A DNA stretch of 64,000 nucleotides from an uncultured Lachnospiraceae bacterium. GTDB taxonomy: Bacteria; Bacillota; Clostridia; Lachnospirales; Lachnospiraceae. Shown here one piece after another: positions 18,216-26,092 of this stretch; position 1 is the first letter of the stretch; every line of letters begins with the position of its first letter. Below the pieces are notes generated by a model, which did not search any database, had not been told where the DNA came from, and worked only from the letters and a program-made list of their open reading frames with translations. The DNA lies in the NCBI GenBank assembly GCA_902780405.1, contig CACZFI010000002.1, forward strand, positions 196,400-260,399, read 5' to 3'. The translations under genes and the position numbers were made by a program.

Positions 18216-18940
18216 TTGTGATTGCCTGTTTCCTTTGCGTATCTGCCGTAATACTTGCCGTAGTACTTTCCGTAATACTTGCCGTAATACTTATCATAAT
18301 AAGAGTGTCTGCCAAGTCGAACCTTGTTTAATACAACACCCAGGATCTTGCAGCCTGTCTTCTCGAGCTGTCCCTTCACCTTCACCTCGGTTTTGTAGCT
18401 GATCTTGCCTGCGGCAATCACCATGATGGCGCCGTCCACTTCACCGGAGATGATGGCCGCATCGATCACGCTGCCGAGCGGCGGCGCATCGATGATGATG
18501 TAATCGTACTTTGTCTTCGCATCTGCGATCAGATCACGAAAGGCGTCGGAGTTTAAAAGCTCCGTAGGGTTCGGCGGTACCGGTCCGGACATGATCATGT
18601 GAAGATTCGGAACATTGGTTGCATAGATCACCTCTTCCAGATCATATCTGCCGGAAAGATAGTAGGACAAGCCGTTCAACGCCCGGCTGATCCTGTACCG
18701 CCCCGCAAGCACGGACTTGCGCATATCCGCATCCACAAACAGCACCTTCTTGCCGTCATCAGCGATCGTACAGGCCAGGTTGATGGAGATGCTGGACTTT
18801 CCCTCGTCGGGTTCGCAGCTGGTAAGGACGATGGCTTTCACGTCCCTGCCGCAGAACTGAATGTTGGTTCGAAGTCCCTTGTATGCCTCGATCGAACTGT
18901 ATCCGAGTCTTCTTAATTTTCCGATGTTGATTGTTTCCAT
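18212..18940 (-). CDS. cpsD: BY-kinase, CpsD/CapB type, with tyrosine cluster
   Basis: 242 residues. Walker A CEPDEGKSSISINLA, Walker A' VLFVDADMR and Walker B YIIIDAPP identify a bacterial tyrosine kinase of the CpsD group, the cytoplasmic partner of CpsC. The C-terminus carries a striking tyrosine tail of repeated KYYG units, the expected autophosphorylation site, encoded by 12-bp tandem DNA repeats. Phosphorylation cycles control polymer length and export. CpsC is encoded 3 bp upstream and the phosphatase CpsB just before it. No glycosyltransferases are in the window. Confidence 0.93.
   Translation of the reverse strand: METINIGKLRRLGYSSIEAYKGLRTNIQFCGRDVKAIVLTSCEPDEGKSSISINLACTIADDGKKVLFVDADMRKSVLAGRYRISRALNGLSYYLSGRYDLEEVIYATNVPNLHMIMSGPVPPNPTELLNSDAFRDLIADAKTKYDYIIIDAPPLGSVIDAAIISGEVDGAIMVIAAGKISYKTEVKVKGQLEKTGCKILGVVLNKVRLGRHSYYDKYYGKYYGKYYGKYYGRYAKETGNHK
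18240..18299 (-). repeat. Five 12-bp tandem units encoding the CpsD tyrosine tail
   Basis: Degenerate 12-bp units of the form TACTTGCCGTAA run head to tail at 18240-18299. Each unit encodes four residues of the Tyr-rich tail. As 12 is a multiple of 3, slippage would add or remove one tyrosine cluster without a frameshift. Confidence 0.8.
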
Positions 18941-18943
18941 AGA

Positions 18944-19681
18944 TTAAGCTTTCCGTTTCTTTTTTCGCTTTTTCGCATGTGTATCCACGATCTCATCGTA
19001 GGGGATCGATGCCAAAACAGAGAGTCCCAGGTGCTTTTCCACATCATCCGGTGTCTTCACCGTATCGTCAAGGATGTGTCTTAAGATGACAGATCCCGCG
19101 GAAAGAAACATACCGATCAGTGCGCCGATCAGAACCAACCGGGTGGTTCTTGGCTTTGAAGGATGATCGGGAAGGTTCGCATAATCGATCACATTGACCG
19201 ATTTGATATTCATAACCTTTGAGATGTGCGTACTCGCCGCCACGCGGACCGCATTGGCGATGGCCTGCGCTCGTACGGGATCGGTATCCGTCACGGTAAT
19301 CTGCAGGATTCTGGTGTCTTGCTGGATATTCACCGTGATCATCCCGGCCACCTGCTCGGGCGTGATCCCTTTCATATCCGGGTAGCTGTTACTTAGATCC
19401 AGGTCTGCGATCACCTGATTCGCTACCGTCCGGCTCTTTACCAGATCCGCATAGTCTTTGGTAAGCTGAGACCCCGTTTGCAGATCCGAGTAGGTAAGCA
19501 TCTGCGCGTCCTGCTGGTTTAAAACATAAATCTTGGTGGTGGAGTTAAACTTCTTGCTCATCAGGGTCTGGCTGGCCAGATACATCCCACACGCACCGAT
19601 CACCGTAGCAAAGACGATGGTCCAGAAATATTCGATTACGACCAAAAAGAGTTCTTTTAAGTCAATGTATTCTTCTTCCAT
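18944..19681 (-). CDS. cpsC: Polysaccharide co-polymerase CpsC (Wzz domain)
   Basis: 245 residues with two membrane helices (about 17-35 and 180-200) flanking an extracellular Wzz-like domain. The segment LPDHPSKPRTTRLVLIGALI just before the second helix is the usual proline-rich boundary. The cytoplasmic end is basic (KKRKKKRKA). CpsC activates the kinase CpsD and sets chain length of exopolysaccharide. It lies between cpsB and cpsD, the normal order. Confidence 0.9.
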   Translation of the reverse strand: MEEEYIDLKELFLVVIEYFWTIVFATVIGACGMYLASQTLMSKKFNSTTKIYVLNQQDAQMLTYSDLQTGSQLTKDYADLVKSRTVANQVIADLDLSNSYPDMKGITPEQVAGMITVNIQQDTRILQITVTDTDPVRAQAIANAVRVAASTHISKVMNIKSVNVIDYANLPDHPSKPRTTRLVLIGALIGMFLSAGSVILRHILDDTVKTPDDVEKHLGLSVLASIPYDEIVDTHAKKRKKKRKA

Positions 19682-19697
19682 GTTTGATCCTTTTTTT

Positions 19698-20450
19698 TCA
19701 GAACGTATCGATTTCCATATCTTCGATCACACACTTCGGGTTATAAACAAAGATTCTTGTCGCGTATGCGCTTCCGAACTTTTTGGCGATCAGTTTTGCG
19801 CAATCCCGAAGTTTCGGCGTACGCCTGCCTGTAGATTTGTGCGCATCCGTGGCTACAAAATCCACGGTTCCGTACTTGAGAAGACTGTGTGTGAACCGCT
19901 TCACATCGCTTCCAGACATGCCCGTCACGCTGCCGGCGTTCACCTGGATCAACGCACCTTCCGACCTTAAGTCATGGATGCGTTCCTCATCCTCGAGCAG
20001 ACAATCGTAGCGTTCGACGTGCGCAAGGATCGGGATGTGTCCGGTAAGGATCGCTTCCGTGACGCCACGTCTGATTCTGTCGTAAGTAGCGTGAAAAGGA
20101 AATTCTATCAGGAGATACCGGCTGTCGGCCATGGTGAGGACCCGGTCATTCTTCAGATCTTCCAGTGTCTCCTCTCTGTGATGAAAAACCTCACAGCCGA
20201 GATACAGCGAAAAATCCGGACTCACCATCTCGGAAAGCTGCTTCACTTCTTCAAATCTCTCCCGGAGAATTTCGCGATCAACCGGCCAGATTGCCGGATT
20301 GTAGTGCGGTGTTGCAATGATAGTGTGGATGCCTTCTTCGTGATAGCTTTTCAGCATCTCAATGGTCATCTCCCGATTCTCGGATCCGTCATCCACGCCA
20401 AAGAGTACGTGATTATGAATATCACACAGATTCAGATGAAAACCCCTCAC
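19698..20450 (-). CDS. cpsB: PHP-type tyrosine phosphatase CpsB/CapC
   Basis: 250 residues. The N-terminal DIHNHVLFGVDDGS is the metal-binding PHP motif, with further ligands in ATPHYNPAIW and near VATDAHKSTGR. It is a manganese-dependent phosphotyrosine phosphatase acting on CpsD. The start appears to be GTG at 20450, preceded by GGGGG at 8 nt. Only a hairpin (20474-20497) and about 20 bp separate it from ftsZ, and I see no promoter there, so it may be transcribed by readthrough from ftsZ. Confidence 0.9.
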   Translation of the reverse strand: MRGFHLNLCDIHNHVLFGVDDGSENREMTIEMLKSYHEEGIHTIIATPHYNPAIWPVDREILRERFEEVKQLSEMVSPDFSLYLGCEVFHHREETLEDLKNDRVLTMADSRYLLIEFPFHATYDRIRRGVTEAILTGHIPILAHVERYDCLLEDEERIHDLRSEGALIQVNAGSVTGMSGSDVKRFTHSLLKYGTVDFVATDAHKSTGRRTPKLRDCAKLIAKKFGSAYATRIFVYNPKCVIEDMEIDTF

Positions 20451-20473
20451 AAATAAACCCCCAAAATGAATAT

Positions 20474-20497
20474 CAGATGGGGAGGTCTCCCCATCTG
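20474..20497 (-). terminator. Hairpin between ftsZ and cpsB
   Basis: CAGATGGGGAG/CTCCCCATCTG is a near-perfect stem of 11 bp. On the minus strand it is followed by ATATTCATTTTGG, a weak T tract. It may partially terminate ftsZ transcripts and so set the level of the cps operon. Confidence 0.6.
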
Positions 20498-20514
20498 ACT
20501 AAATGTTTTACGGA

Positions 20515-21768
20515 TTAACCACGCTTTAAGAAATCAGGGATTTTAATTCCTGTACTCTGCGGTGCTGCACCGGATCTTGTTGCCGAAGCGGATGCGGAGG
20601 GCACCGAAGGCTGTGCCTGTGCGGGCTTACTGTGTGTACTTGTACCAAGGAACGAAGGCTTGGCTGCCGGTGTTCCTGTGGGAATACTCGGTGTTGCAGG
20701 CTTGGTATAAGTCGGAGTCGGTGTAGCAATCCTTGTCTGTGTCTGTGCTACTGCAGGCTTGGGTGCTGCCGCCGCCTGACGAGGCGCTGCGATCGTGCTG
20801 TTGGGATCTAAGGCCATCGCATCCTCAATACCTGTAGCGATGATGGTGATGCATACATCCTCACCCATCACATCGTTGTCAACCGTACCGAAGATGATGT
20901 TGGCTCCGTCGCCGGCAACCTCGGTTAAGTAAGTGATCGCATCATATGCCTCAACGATTCCGATGTTACCGGAGAAGTTGACGATGATATCGGAAGCACC
21001 TGTAACGGTCGTCTCGAGTAAGGGGCTGTCCATAGCTGCCTTGATCGCGTCAACGGCCTTGTTGTCACCGCTCGCACGTCCGATACCGATATGTGCCACG
21101 CCCTTGTCTCTCATGACAGTCTGAATATCAGCAAAGTCAAGGTTGATAAGACCGGGCTTGTTGATCAGGTCTGTTACGCCCTGCACGCCCTGCTGAAGAA
21201 CTTCGTCAGCCTTCTTTAAGGCCTCGGGAATGCTGGTACGCTTGTCGCAGATCTGAAGGAGTTTGTCATTCGGGATGACGATCAGTGTGTCTACATTCTC
21301 TTTCAGCTTTGCGATACCGTTCACTGCGTTGTTCATACGAGGCTTGCCTTCGAAGGAGAAGGGCTTCGTAACAACGCCGACAGTCAGGATGCCTAAGTTT
21401 CTGGCAATCTCCGCTACGACGGGAGCCGCACCGGTACCGGTACCGCCACCCATACCGCAGGTAACGAATACCATGTTCGCATCCTTCATAATATCCGTGA
21501 TCTCCTCACGGTTCTCTTCAACGGCGCCTGCACCAATCTCGGGCTTTGCACCTGCGCCGAGACCCTTGGTCAGCTTCTCACCGATCTGGATTTTGGTTGT
21601 GGCTCTGCTCTGAGACAGGATCTGCTTATCTGTATTGATGGCGATAAGCTCCACGCCTTCTACATTTTCGTCTATCATTCTGTTGACTGCATTGTTACCT
21701 GCACCACCTACGCCGATCACAAGGATTCTTGCGGGTGTCTTTTCGTCGTTTGATTTTATTTCGAGCAA
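20515..21768 (-). CDS. ftsZ: Cell division GTPase FtsZ
   Basis: 417 residues. The tubulin signature [16 protein letters not shown] binds GTP, and the T7 loop [11 protein letters not shown] supplies the catalytic acidic residue. A long Ala/Pro/Thr/Gln linker (about 320-400) leads to the conserved C-terminal peptide [11 protein letters not shown] that binds partner proteins. FtsZ forms the division ring. A good promoter lies in the short gap to ftsQ. ftsA, often adjacent elsewhere, is absent. Confidence 0.98.
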   Translation of the reverse strand: MLEIKSNDEKTPARILVIGVGGAGNNAVNRMIDENVEGVELIAINTDKQILSQSRATTKIQIGEKLTKGLGAGAKPEIGAGAVEENREEITDIMKDANMVFVTCGMGGGTGTGAAPVVAEIARNLGILTVGVVTKPFSFEGKPRMNNAVNGIAKLKENVDTLIVIPNDKLLQICDKRTSIPEALKKADEVLQQGVQGVTDLINKPGLINLDFADIQTVMRDKGVAHIGIGRASGDNKAVDAIKAAMDSPLLETTVTGASDIIVNFSGNIGIVEAYDAITYLTEVAGDGANIIFGTVDNDVMGEDVCITIIATGIEDAMALDPNSTIAAPRQAAAAPKPAVAQTQTRIATPTPTYTKPATPSIPTGTPAAKPSFLGTSTHSKPAQAQPSVPSASASATRSGAAPQSTGIKIPDFLKRG

Positions 21769-21816
21769 GGTTTTGTCCTCCTTCTAATTAAGTGCATTCT
21801 TCGCATTATTACCTAC

Positions 21817-21845
21817 ATAATATCTTTTTTTATACAAAGAATCAA
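21817..21845 (-). promoter_or_regulatory. Promoter of ftsZ
   Basis: Minus strand TTGATT (21840-21845), 17-bp spacer rich in A, TATTAT (21817-21822). It lies about 50 bp upstream of the ftsZ start and would add transcripts to any readthrough from the upstream operon. Confidence 0.7.
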
Positions 21846-21852
21846 TAGTTAA

Positions 21853-22581
21853 TTACTTTTTTTTGCTGAAACTGGCCGTCCCGTCGTCTGCGGTAAAATC
21901 CTTCATATATAGGGTTCCCGACATATCGCCGAGGCCGTCTAAGATTTGACCCAGATTCATCATCTGAATCGGCAGATCCTCTCCTCCTCCCAGTTCTATA
22001 TCGATGTTATCGTGCGTCAGCACAATCTCACCGGAAGCGGTAAATTTGATACCGCTGATATCCAGGTCGTACTTCTCGATCAACTGCGTGATGGTCAGGA
22101 TCGAATTGAACTTGCTTTTGTCCGAAATCGGCAGTTTTTTCCCGACTTCCCAGGAGTCGAACGAAAGTCCCCGGATACATGGCACGCCTTCGATCATCTG
22201 CGAGGATGCGTCCAGGATCATGCCGTCCTTGTCGAAAAAGACATAACCGTTCATGTACTCCACACAGCCGGCCATCGCCTTCTCATACACCGTGACGTCT
22301 ACGCCGTTCTTCGAAAGAAAATCGATATCGACCTTCTCGACGAAGGGTATGTCTTCGATCGGTTTGAACTTACACTTGATGTAAAGCAGCAGTGTATTGT
22401 TCAAAGGCGCTTCTGCAAGCACCGCCTCCCGTATCATATCCTCCGACACGGCTTCGTTGCCCGTGACATTGACTTCCTGTATCGTGAAAGATTGCACGTA
22501 CAACAGCCCGCCGATCAACACGGACAAAAGCATAAGCAAGAGGATCATCCTCTTGTTCGCCCTTATGTACTTGTCTTTCAT
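21853..22581 (-). CDS. ftsQ: Division protein FtsQ/DivIB
   Basis: 242 residues: a short basic cytosolic tail, one membrane helix (about 12-30), then a POTRA domain starting FTIQEVNVTGNEAVSEDMIR and the beta domain (YMNGYVFFDKDGMILDAS). This matches FtsQ/DivIB, the bitopic division protein that bridges to FtsL and FtsB. It overlaps ftsW by 4 bp. The polypeptide ends shortly after the beta domain, KDFTADDGTASFSKKK. Confidence 0.88.
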   Translation of the reverse strand: MKDKYIRANKRMILLLMLLSVLIGGLLYVQSFTIQEVNVTGNEAVSEDMIREAVLAEAPLNNTLLLYIKCKFKPIEDIPFVEKVDIDFLSKNGVDVTVYEKAMAGCVEYMNGYVFFDKDGMILDASSQMIEGVPCIRGLSFDSWEVGKKLPISDKSKFNSILTITQLIEKYDLDISGIKFTASGEIVLTHDNIDIELGGGEDLPIQMMNLGQILDGLGDMSGTLYMKDFTADDGTASFSKKK

Positions 22582-23726
22582 GCTCTCTTTCTCACCTTCA
22601 CTTTCTCATAAGGCACGCCCTGTCTCGCCACATTCATAACGATTCCCATCTCTGCCATAAGGATCAGCATGGATGTACCTCCTGAACTGATAAAGGGAAG
22701 CGCCATACCGGTGTTCGGCATCAGGTTGGTTGCCACACCGATGTTGATGAAGACCTGCACGCCAAGCTGTGCGATGATTCCCGATACGAGCAGACCGCCA
22801 AAACGATCCTTCGCATCCTGTGCTATATACAAAAATCTGATAAGCAACATTGCAAAGAGTATGATGACGCAGGTTGCGCCAAACACACCCAGTTCTTCGC
22901 AGATGACCGCGAAGATCATATCGTTGTGCGCCTCGGGGATCAGGGACTTCTGAACACTCTGTCCGAGACCCTTGCCAAACAATCCGCCGGAGCCAACCGC
23001 ATAGAGTGACTGCAGCGTCTGATAGCCGTCACCGCTCTCCGGATTAAGCCAGGCTTTCATTCTGGCGCCGCGGTAGCCGACGGCGAAGATGCCGACAAAC
23101 GCAAGTGCGGCAAGGATTCCGCACGCTGCGAAAAACACCCTGAGATTCGGGGTTGCGATCAGGATAATGCCCATCATGATCACGCCGCATACCAATGCCG
23201 TACTCATATTTTCAAGCGCGATCAATCCGATACAGATAATCTGCGGCAGGGTAATGCTGAATAAGCCCTTTAAAGAATTCATTCTCGACGGGTATCTCGT
23301 ACAAGCGTTGGCTGTATAGATCGCGATTGCGATCTTTGCGATCTCCGAAGGCTGGAACTGGATGGAACCGATAGGTATCCATCTGGTAGATCCGTGACTT
23401 GCGGTACCGATCACAAATACTATAATGCTCAAAAAGATAGCAAGCGCCATAATAAATGTAGCAAGCTTCCGATAAATGTTGTAGTTCACATAGGAGACAA
23501 GGATCATAGCCACAATGCCGGCAAGCACCAGTTTTGCCTGCTTTACGGCATAGTAGATTGAGGACACGCCGAGAAGCATCGCCTGGTATGTACTTGCGCT
23601 GTATACCATCATGACGCCGAACATGGCAATGATCAGTACCAGAAAGACACTCTGGTAATCGATATATCCGCCGCGAACAATGAAATTGTTGTACTCTTTT
23701 CCGTCCCTGGAATGCACTTTCCCCAA
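22578..23726 (-). CDS. ftsW: Septal peptidoglycan polymerase FtsW (SEDS)
   Basis: 382 residues with about ten membrane helices. SEDS family motifs are present: SHGSTRWIPIGSIQFQPSEI, NDMIFAVICEELG, and near the end NTGMALPFISSGGTSML. FtsW polymerises glycan strands from lipid II during septation together with a class B PBP, here encoded at 26093-28168. It lies 3 bp after murD. FtsW rather than RodA is inferred from the division-cluster position. Confidence 0.94.
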   Translation of the reverse strand: MGKVHSRDGKEYNNFIVRGGYIDYQSVFLVLIIAMFGVMMVYSASTYQAMLLGVSSIYYAVKQAKLVLAGIVAMILVSYVNYNIYRKLATFIMALAIFLSIIVFVIGTASHGSTRWIPIGSIQFQPSEIAKIAIAIYTANACTRYPSRMNSLKGLFSITLPQIICIGLIALENMSTALVCGVIMMGIILIATPNLRVFFAACGILAALAFVGIFAVGYRGARMKAWLNPESGDGYQTLQSLYAVGSGGLFGKGLGQSVQKSLIPEAHNDMIFAVICEELGVFGATCVIILFAMLLIRFLYIAQDAKDRFGGLLVSGIIAQLGVQVFINIGVATNLMPNTGMALPFISSGGTSMLILMAEMGIVMNVARQGVPYEKVKVRKRA

Positions 23727-23729
23727 CTC

Positions 23730-25094
23730 CTACAGTTTGTTTACATAATCTCTGAAAATGTCACCGCGCTGTTCGTAGTTATCAAACATACCCCAGCTTG
23801 CGCACGCCGGTGAGAGAAGCACTGCTTCTCCTTCCACAGCACGTGCGTGACAGTAGTCGATCGCTTCCTCAAGGCTTTCGGCACGCACCACATCGGTAAA
23901 GCCGTGTGCCTTTGCGCAATCCTCTATGATATCGGCAGTCTGACCGATTAAGACAAGTGCTTTCACCTTGCCGTCAAACGCCTCGATCCAGTCGTCAAAG
24001 GGAATCTGCTTGTCATATCCCCCTCCGATCAGATACGTCTTTTTTGTCATAGCCTGTATGCCCTTGATCGCAGCATCAGGATTGGTACCCTTGGAATCGT
24101 TGTAGTAATCCACACCGTCTAAGGTTCTTACGTACTCGATCCTGTGTGCCACGCCCTTGAACTCTGCGCATACTTTCGCGATCACCGGGATTTCCACTCC
24201 CATGTAGTATGCTACGGCAACCGCCGCCAGCAAGTTCTCCACGTTGTGGCTTCCCAGAAGTTTGAAGTCGGAAAGCGGCATGATTTCATGCGTTTCGGAA
24301 TCTGTAGCAAGCATCACGATTCCGTTTTCCACATAAGCGCCCTCTACTTTCTTCGTAGCGGAGAAGTATACCTTCTTTGCTGTCACGCGGGATGCTCTTG
24401 CCATAACTTCGGGATCGTCCGCATTGAGAACGATCGCGTCCTCCGCCGTCTGCTCTTTTCCGATCAGGAACTTGCAGTCTGCGTAGTTTTCGAATGTGTG
24501 ATGTCTGTCTAAGTGATCCGGTGTCAGGTTTAACACTGCGGATACATGCGGACGAAATGTCTTGCATGTTTCAAGCTGAAAACTTGAGATCTCGGCTACG
24601 GAGCATGATGTTTCTTTGGTCTGATCAGCAATGCCCGTATAAGGTGTTCCGATATTTCCAACCACATAGGTATCCGGATTCGCCGCCTTCATGATCTCTC
24701 CGACCAAGGTGGTCGTAGTGGTCTTTCCGTTGGTTCCCGTAATAGCGCACACAGTGCCCTTCTCGTACAGAAAAGCCAGCTCGATCTCTCCGATGATCTC
24801 CTTGCCCGCCTCACGGTACTTTACCGCAAAGGGTACTTCAAGTGAGATACCGGGGCTGATCACCATAACATCGGTTGCTTCGATCAGCTCGTCCGTCAGT
24901 TCTCCGAGATGGATATCAATGGCTGTGTCCACGCCGGGCTGCTCTAATTTTGCGCGAAGACCTTCTTCCGTCAGCGCTCCTTTTTTATTCTCATCAAAGA
25001 GTGTTGCTTTGATATGATTTCTTGCGATCAGTTTTGCAGCGTCGATACCGCTTCGTCCGGCACCTGCCACAAGGATATGTGAATACTTCATCAT
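23730..25094 (-). CDS. murD: UDP-MurNAc-L-alanine:D-glutamate ligase MurD
   Basis: 454 residues. Mur ligase with an N-terminal Rossmann domain (VAGAGRSGIDAAKLIA), ATP loop CAITGTNGKTTTTTLVGEIM, the HLDRHHTFENY segment and C-terminal domain ending SPACASWGMFDNYEQRG, which is diagnostic for MurD. It adds D-glutamate to UDP-MurNAc-L-Ala. It follows mraY by 7 bp. Confidence 0.96.
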   Translation of the reverse strand: MMKYSHILVAGAGRSGIDAAKLIARNHIKATLFDENKKGALTEEGLRAKLEQPGVDTAIDIHLGELTDELIEATDVMVISPGISLEVPFAVKYREAGKEIIGEIELAFLYEKGTVCAITGTNGKTTTTTLVGEIMKAANPDTYVVGNIGTPYTGIADQTKETSCSVAEISSFQLETCKTFRPHVSAVLNLTPDHLDRHHTFENYADCKFLIGKEQTAEDAIVLNADDPEVMARASRVTAKKVYFSATKKVEGAYVENGIVMLATDSETHEIMPLSDFKLLGSHNVENLLAAVAVAYYMGVEIPVIAKVCAEFKGVAHRIEYVRTLDGVDYYNDSKGTNPDAAIKGIQAMTKKTYLIGGGYDKQIPFDDWIEAFDGKVKALVLIGQTADIIEDCAKAHGFTDVVRAESLEEAIDYCHARAVEGEAVLLSPACASWGMFDNYEQRGDIFRDYVNKL

Positions 25095-25101
25095 GTTCCT
25101 C

Positions 25102-26076
25102 CTACAGAATCAGAAGTGCTACGGCGCAAAGGACTGCGGTTACGATGGAAAATACCGCAACCACCTTGGTCTCATGCCAGCCGCTAAGTTCAAAGTGATG
25201 ATGGATGGGAGCCATTTTAAACAGTCTCTTACCACCGGTCTTCTTAAAATAACCCACCTGAAGGATGACGGAGATCACCTCGATCAGGTAGATGAATGCA
25301 ACGATAACAATGATCAGCGGCATGCGCTGCATATAAGCCGTAGACGCCACGAATCCGCCAAGTGCGAGAGAACCCGTGTCTCCCATAAAGATCTTGGCCG
25401 GATAGCAGTTAAAGCACAGGAATCCGAGTAAGGCACCGATCATGGCTGTGATCACCGGATAGGTTTCCGCGTTGTACCCTGCGGCTGTCACCAAGAAGAA
25501 CAGGGCGATCACAACCGTTACGGTTGAAGCAAGTCCGTCCAGGCCGTCCGTAAAATTCGAGCCGTTTACCGTGCCGAGCATAACCAGAAACATCAGAGGG
25601 AAGAACATCCACTTCGTATCGATGACCTTGCCCATGATGGGGATATACATACTTGTACCCACATCGGAAAACTTAAAAAGGTAAATACCGAATGCGAGCG
25701 TTACCAGAAACTGTCCGAGCATCTTCTGCCAGGGCTTTAATCCCTCGGACTGATGTTTTTTAATCTTTAAGAAATCATCGAGGAATCCGACGAATCCGTA
25801 ACCGAGGGTTGTAAGGAGCACGACCAAAGAATCGTGGAATTTGCCCACAAATCCGATGGTGCCTGCCGCAAGTGCAAGCAGGATGATGATACCGCCCATG
25901 GTTGGCGTCCCCTGCTTCGCAAGGTGCGACTGAGGTCCGTCATCTCTCACATTCTGTCCGAACTTCAGCTTGTGCAGCATCGGGATCGCGATCGGGCTTG
26001 CCGCAAGTGCTATAACAAAGGCCAAAAGTCCCGGTCCGACAATATGCGCTCTCGTGATCATCATGTAATCGTACAT
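25102..26076 (-). CDS. mraY: Phospho-MurNAc-pentapeptide transferase MraY
   Basis: 324 residues from the ATG at 26076, preceded by AGAGGAAG; the same frame continues upstream over an arginine/lysine-rich stretch that is only the antiparallel reading of the PBP tail, so the longer start at 26283 is rejected. About ten membrane helices. Family motifs: DDGPQSHLAKQGTPTMGG, NFTDGLDGLAS with the catalytic Asp pair, and MAPIHHHFELSGW. It makes lipid I from UDP-MurNAc-pentapeptide and undecaprenyl phosphate. Confidence 0.95.
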   Translation of the reverse strand: MYDYMMITRAHIVGPGLLAFVIALAASPIAIPMLHKLKFGQNVRDDGPQSHLAKQGTPTMGGIIILLALAAGTIGFVGKFHDSLVVLLTTLGYGFVGFLDDFLKIKKHQSEGLKPWQKMLGQFLVTLAFGIYLFKFSDVGTSMYIPIMGKVIDTKWMFFPLMFLVMLGTVNGSNFTDGLDGLASTVTVVIALFFLVTAAGYNAETYPVITAMIGALLGFLCFNCYPAKIFMGDTGSLALGGFVASTAYMQRMPLIIVIVAFIYLIEVISVILQVGYFKKTGGKRLFKMAPIHHHFELSGWHETKVVAVFSIVTAVLCAVALLIL

Positions 26077-26092
26077 TTGCTTTCTTCCTCTC

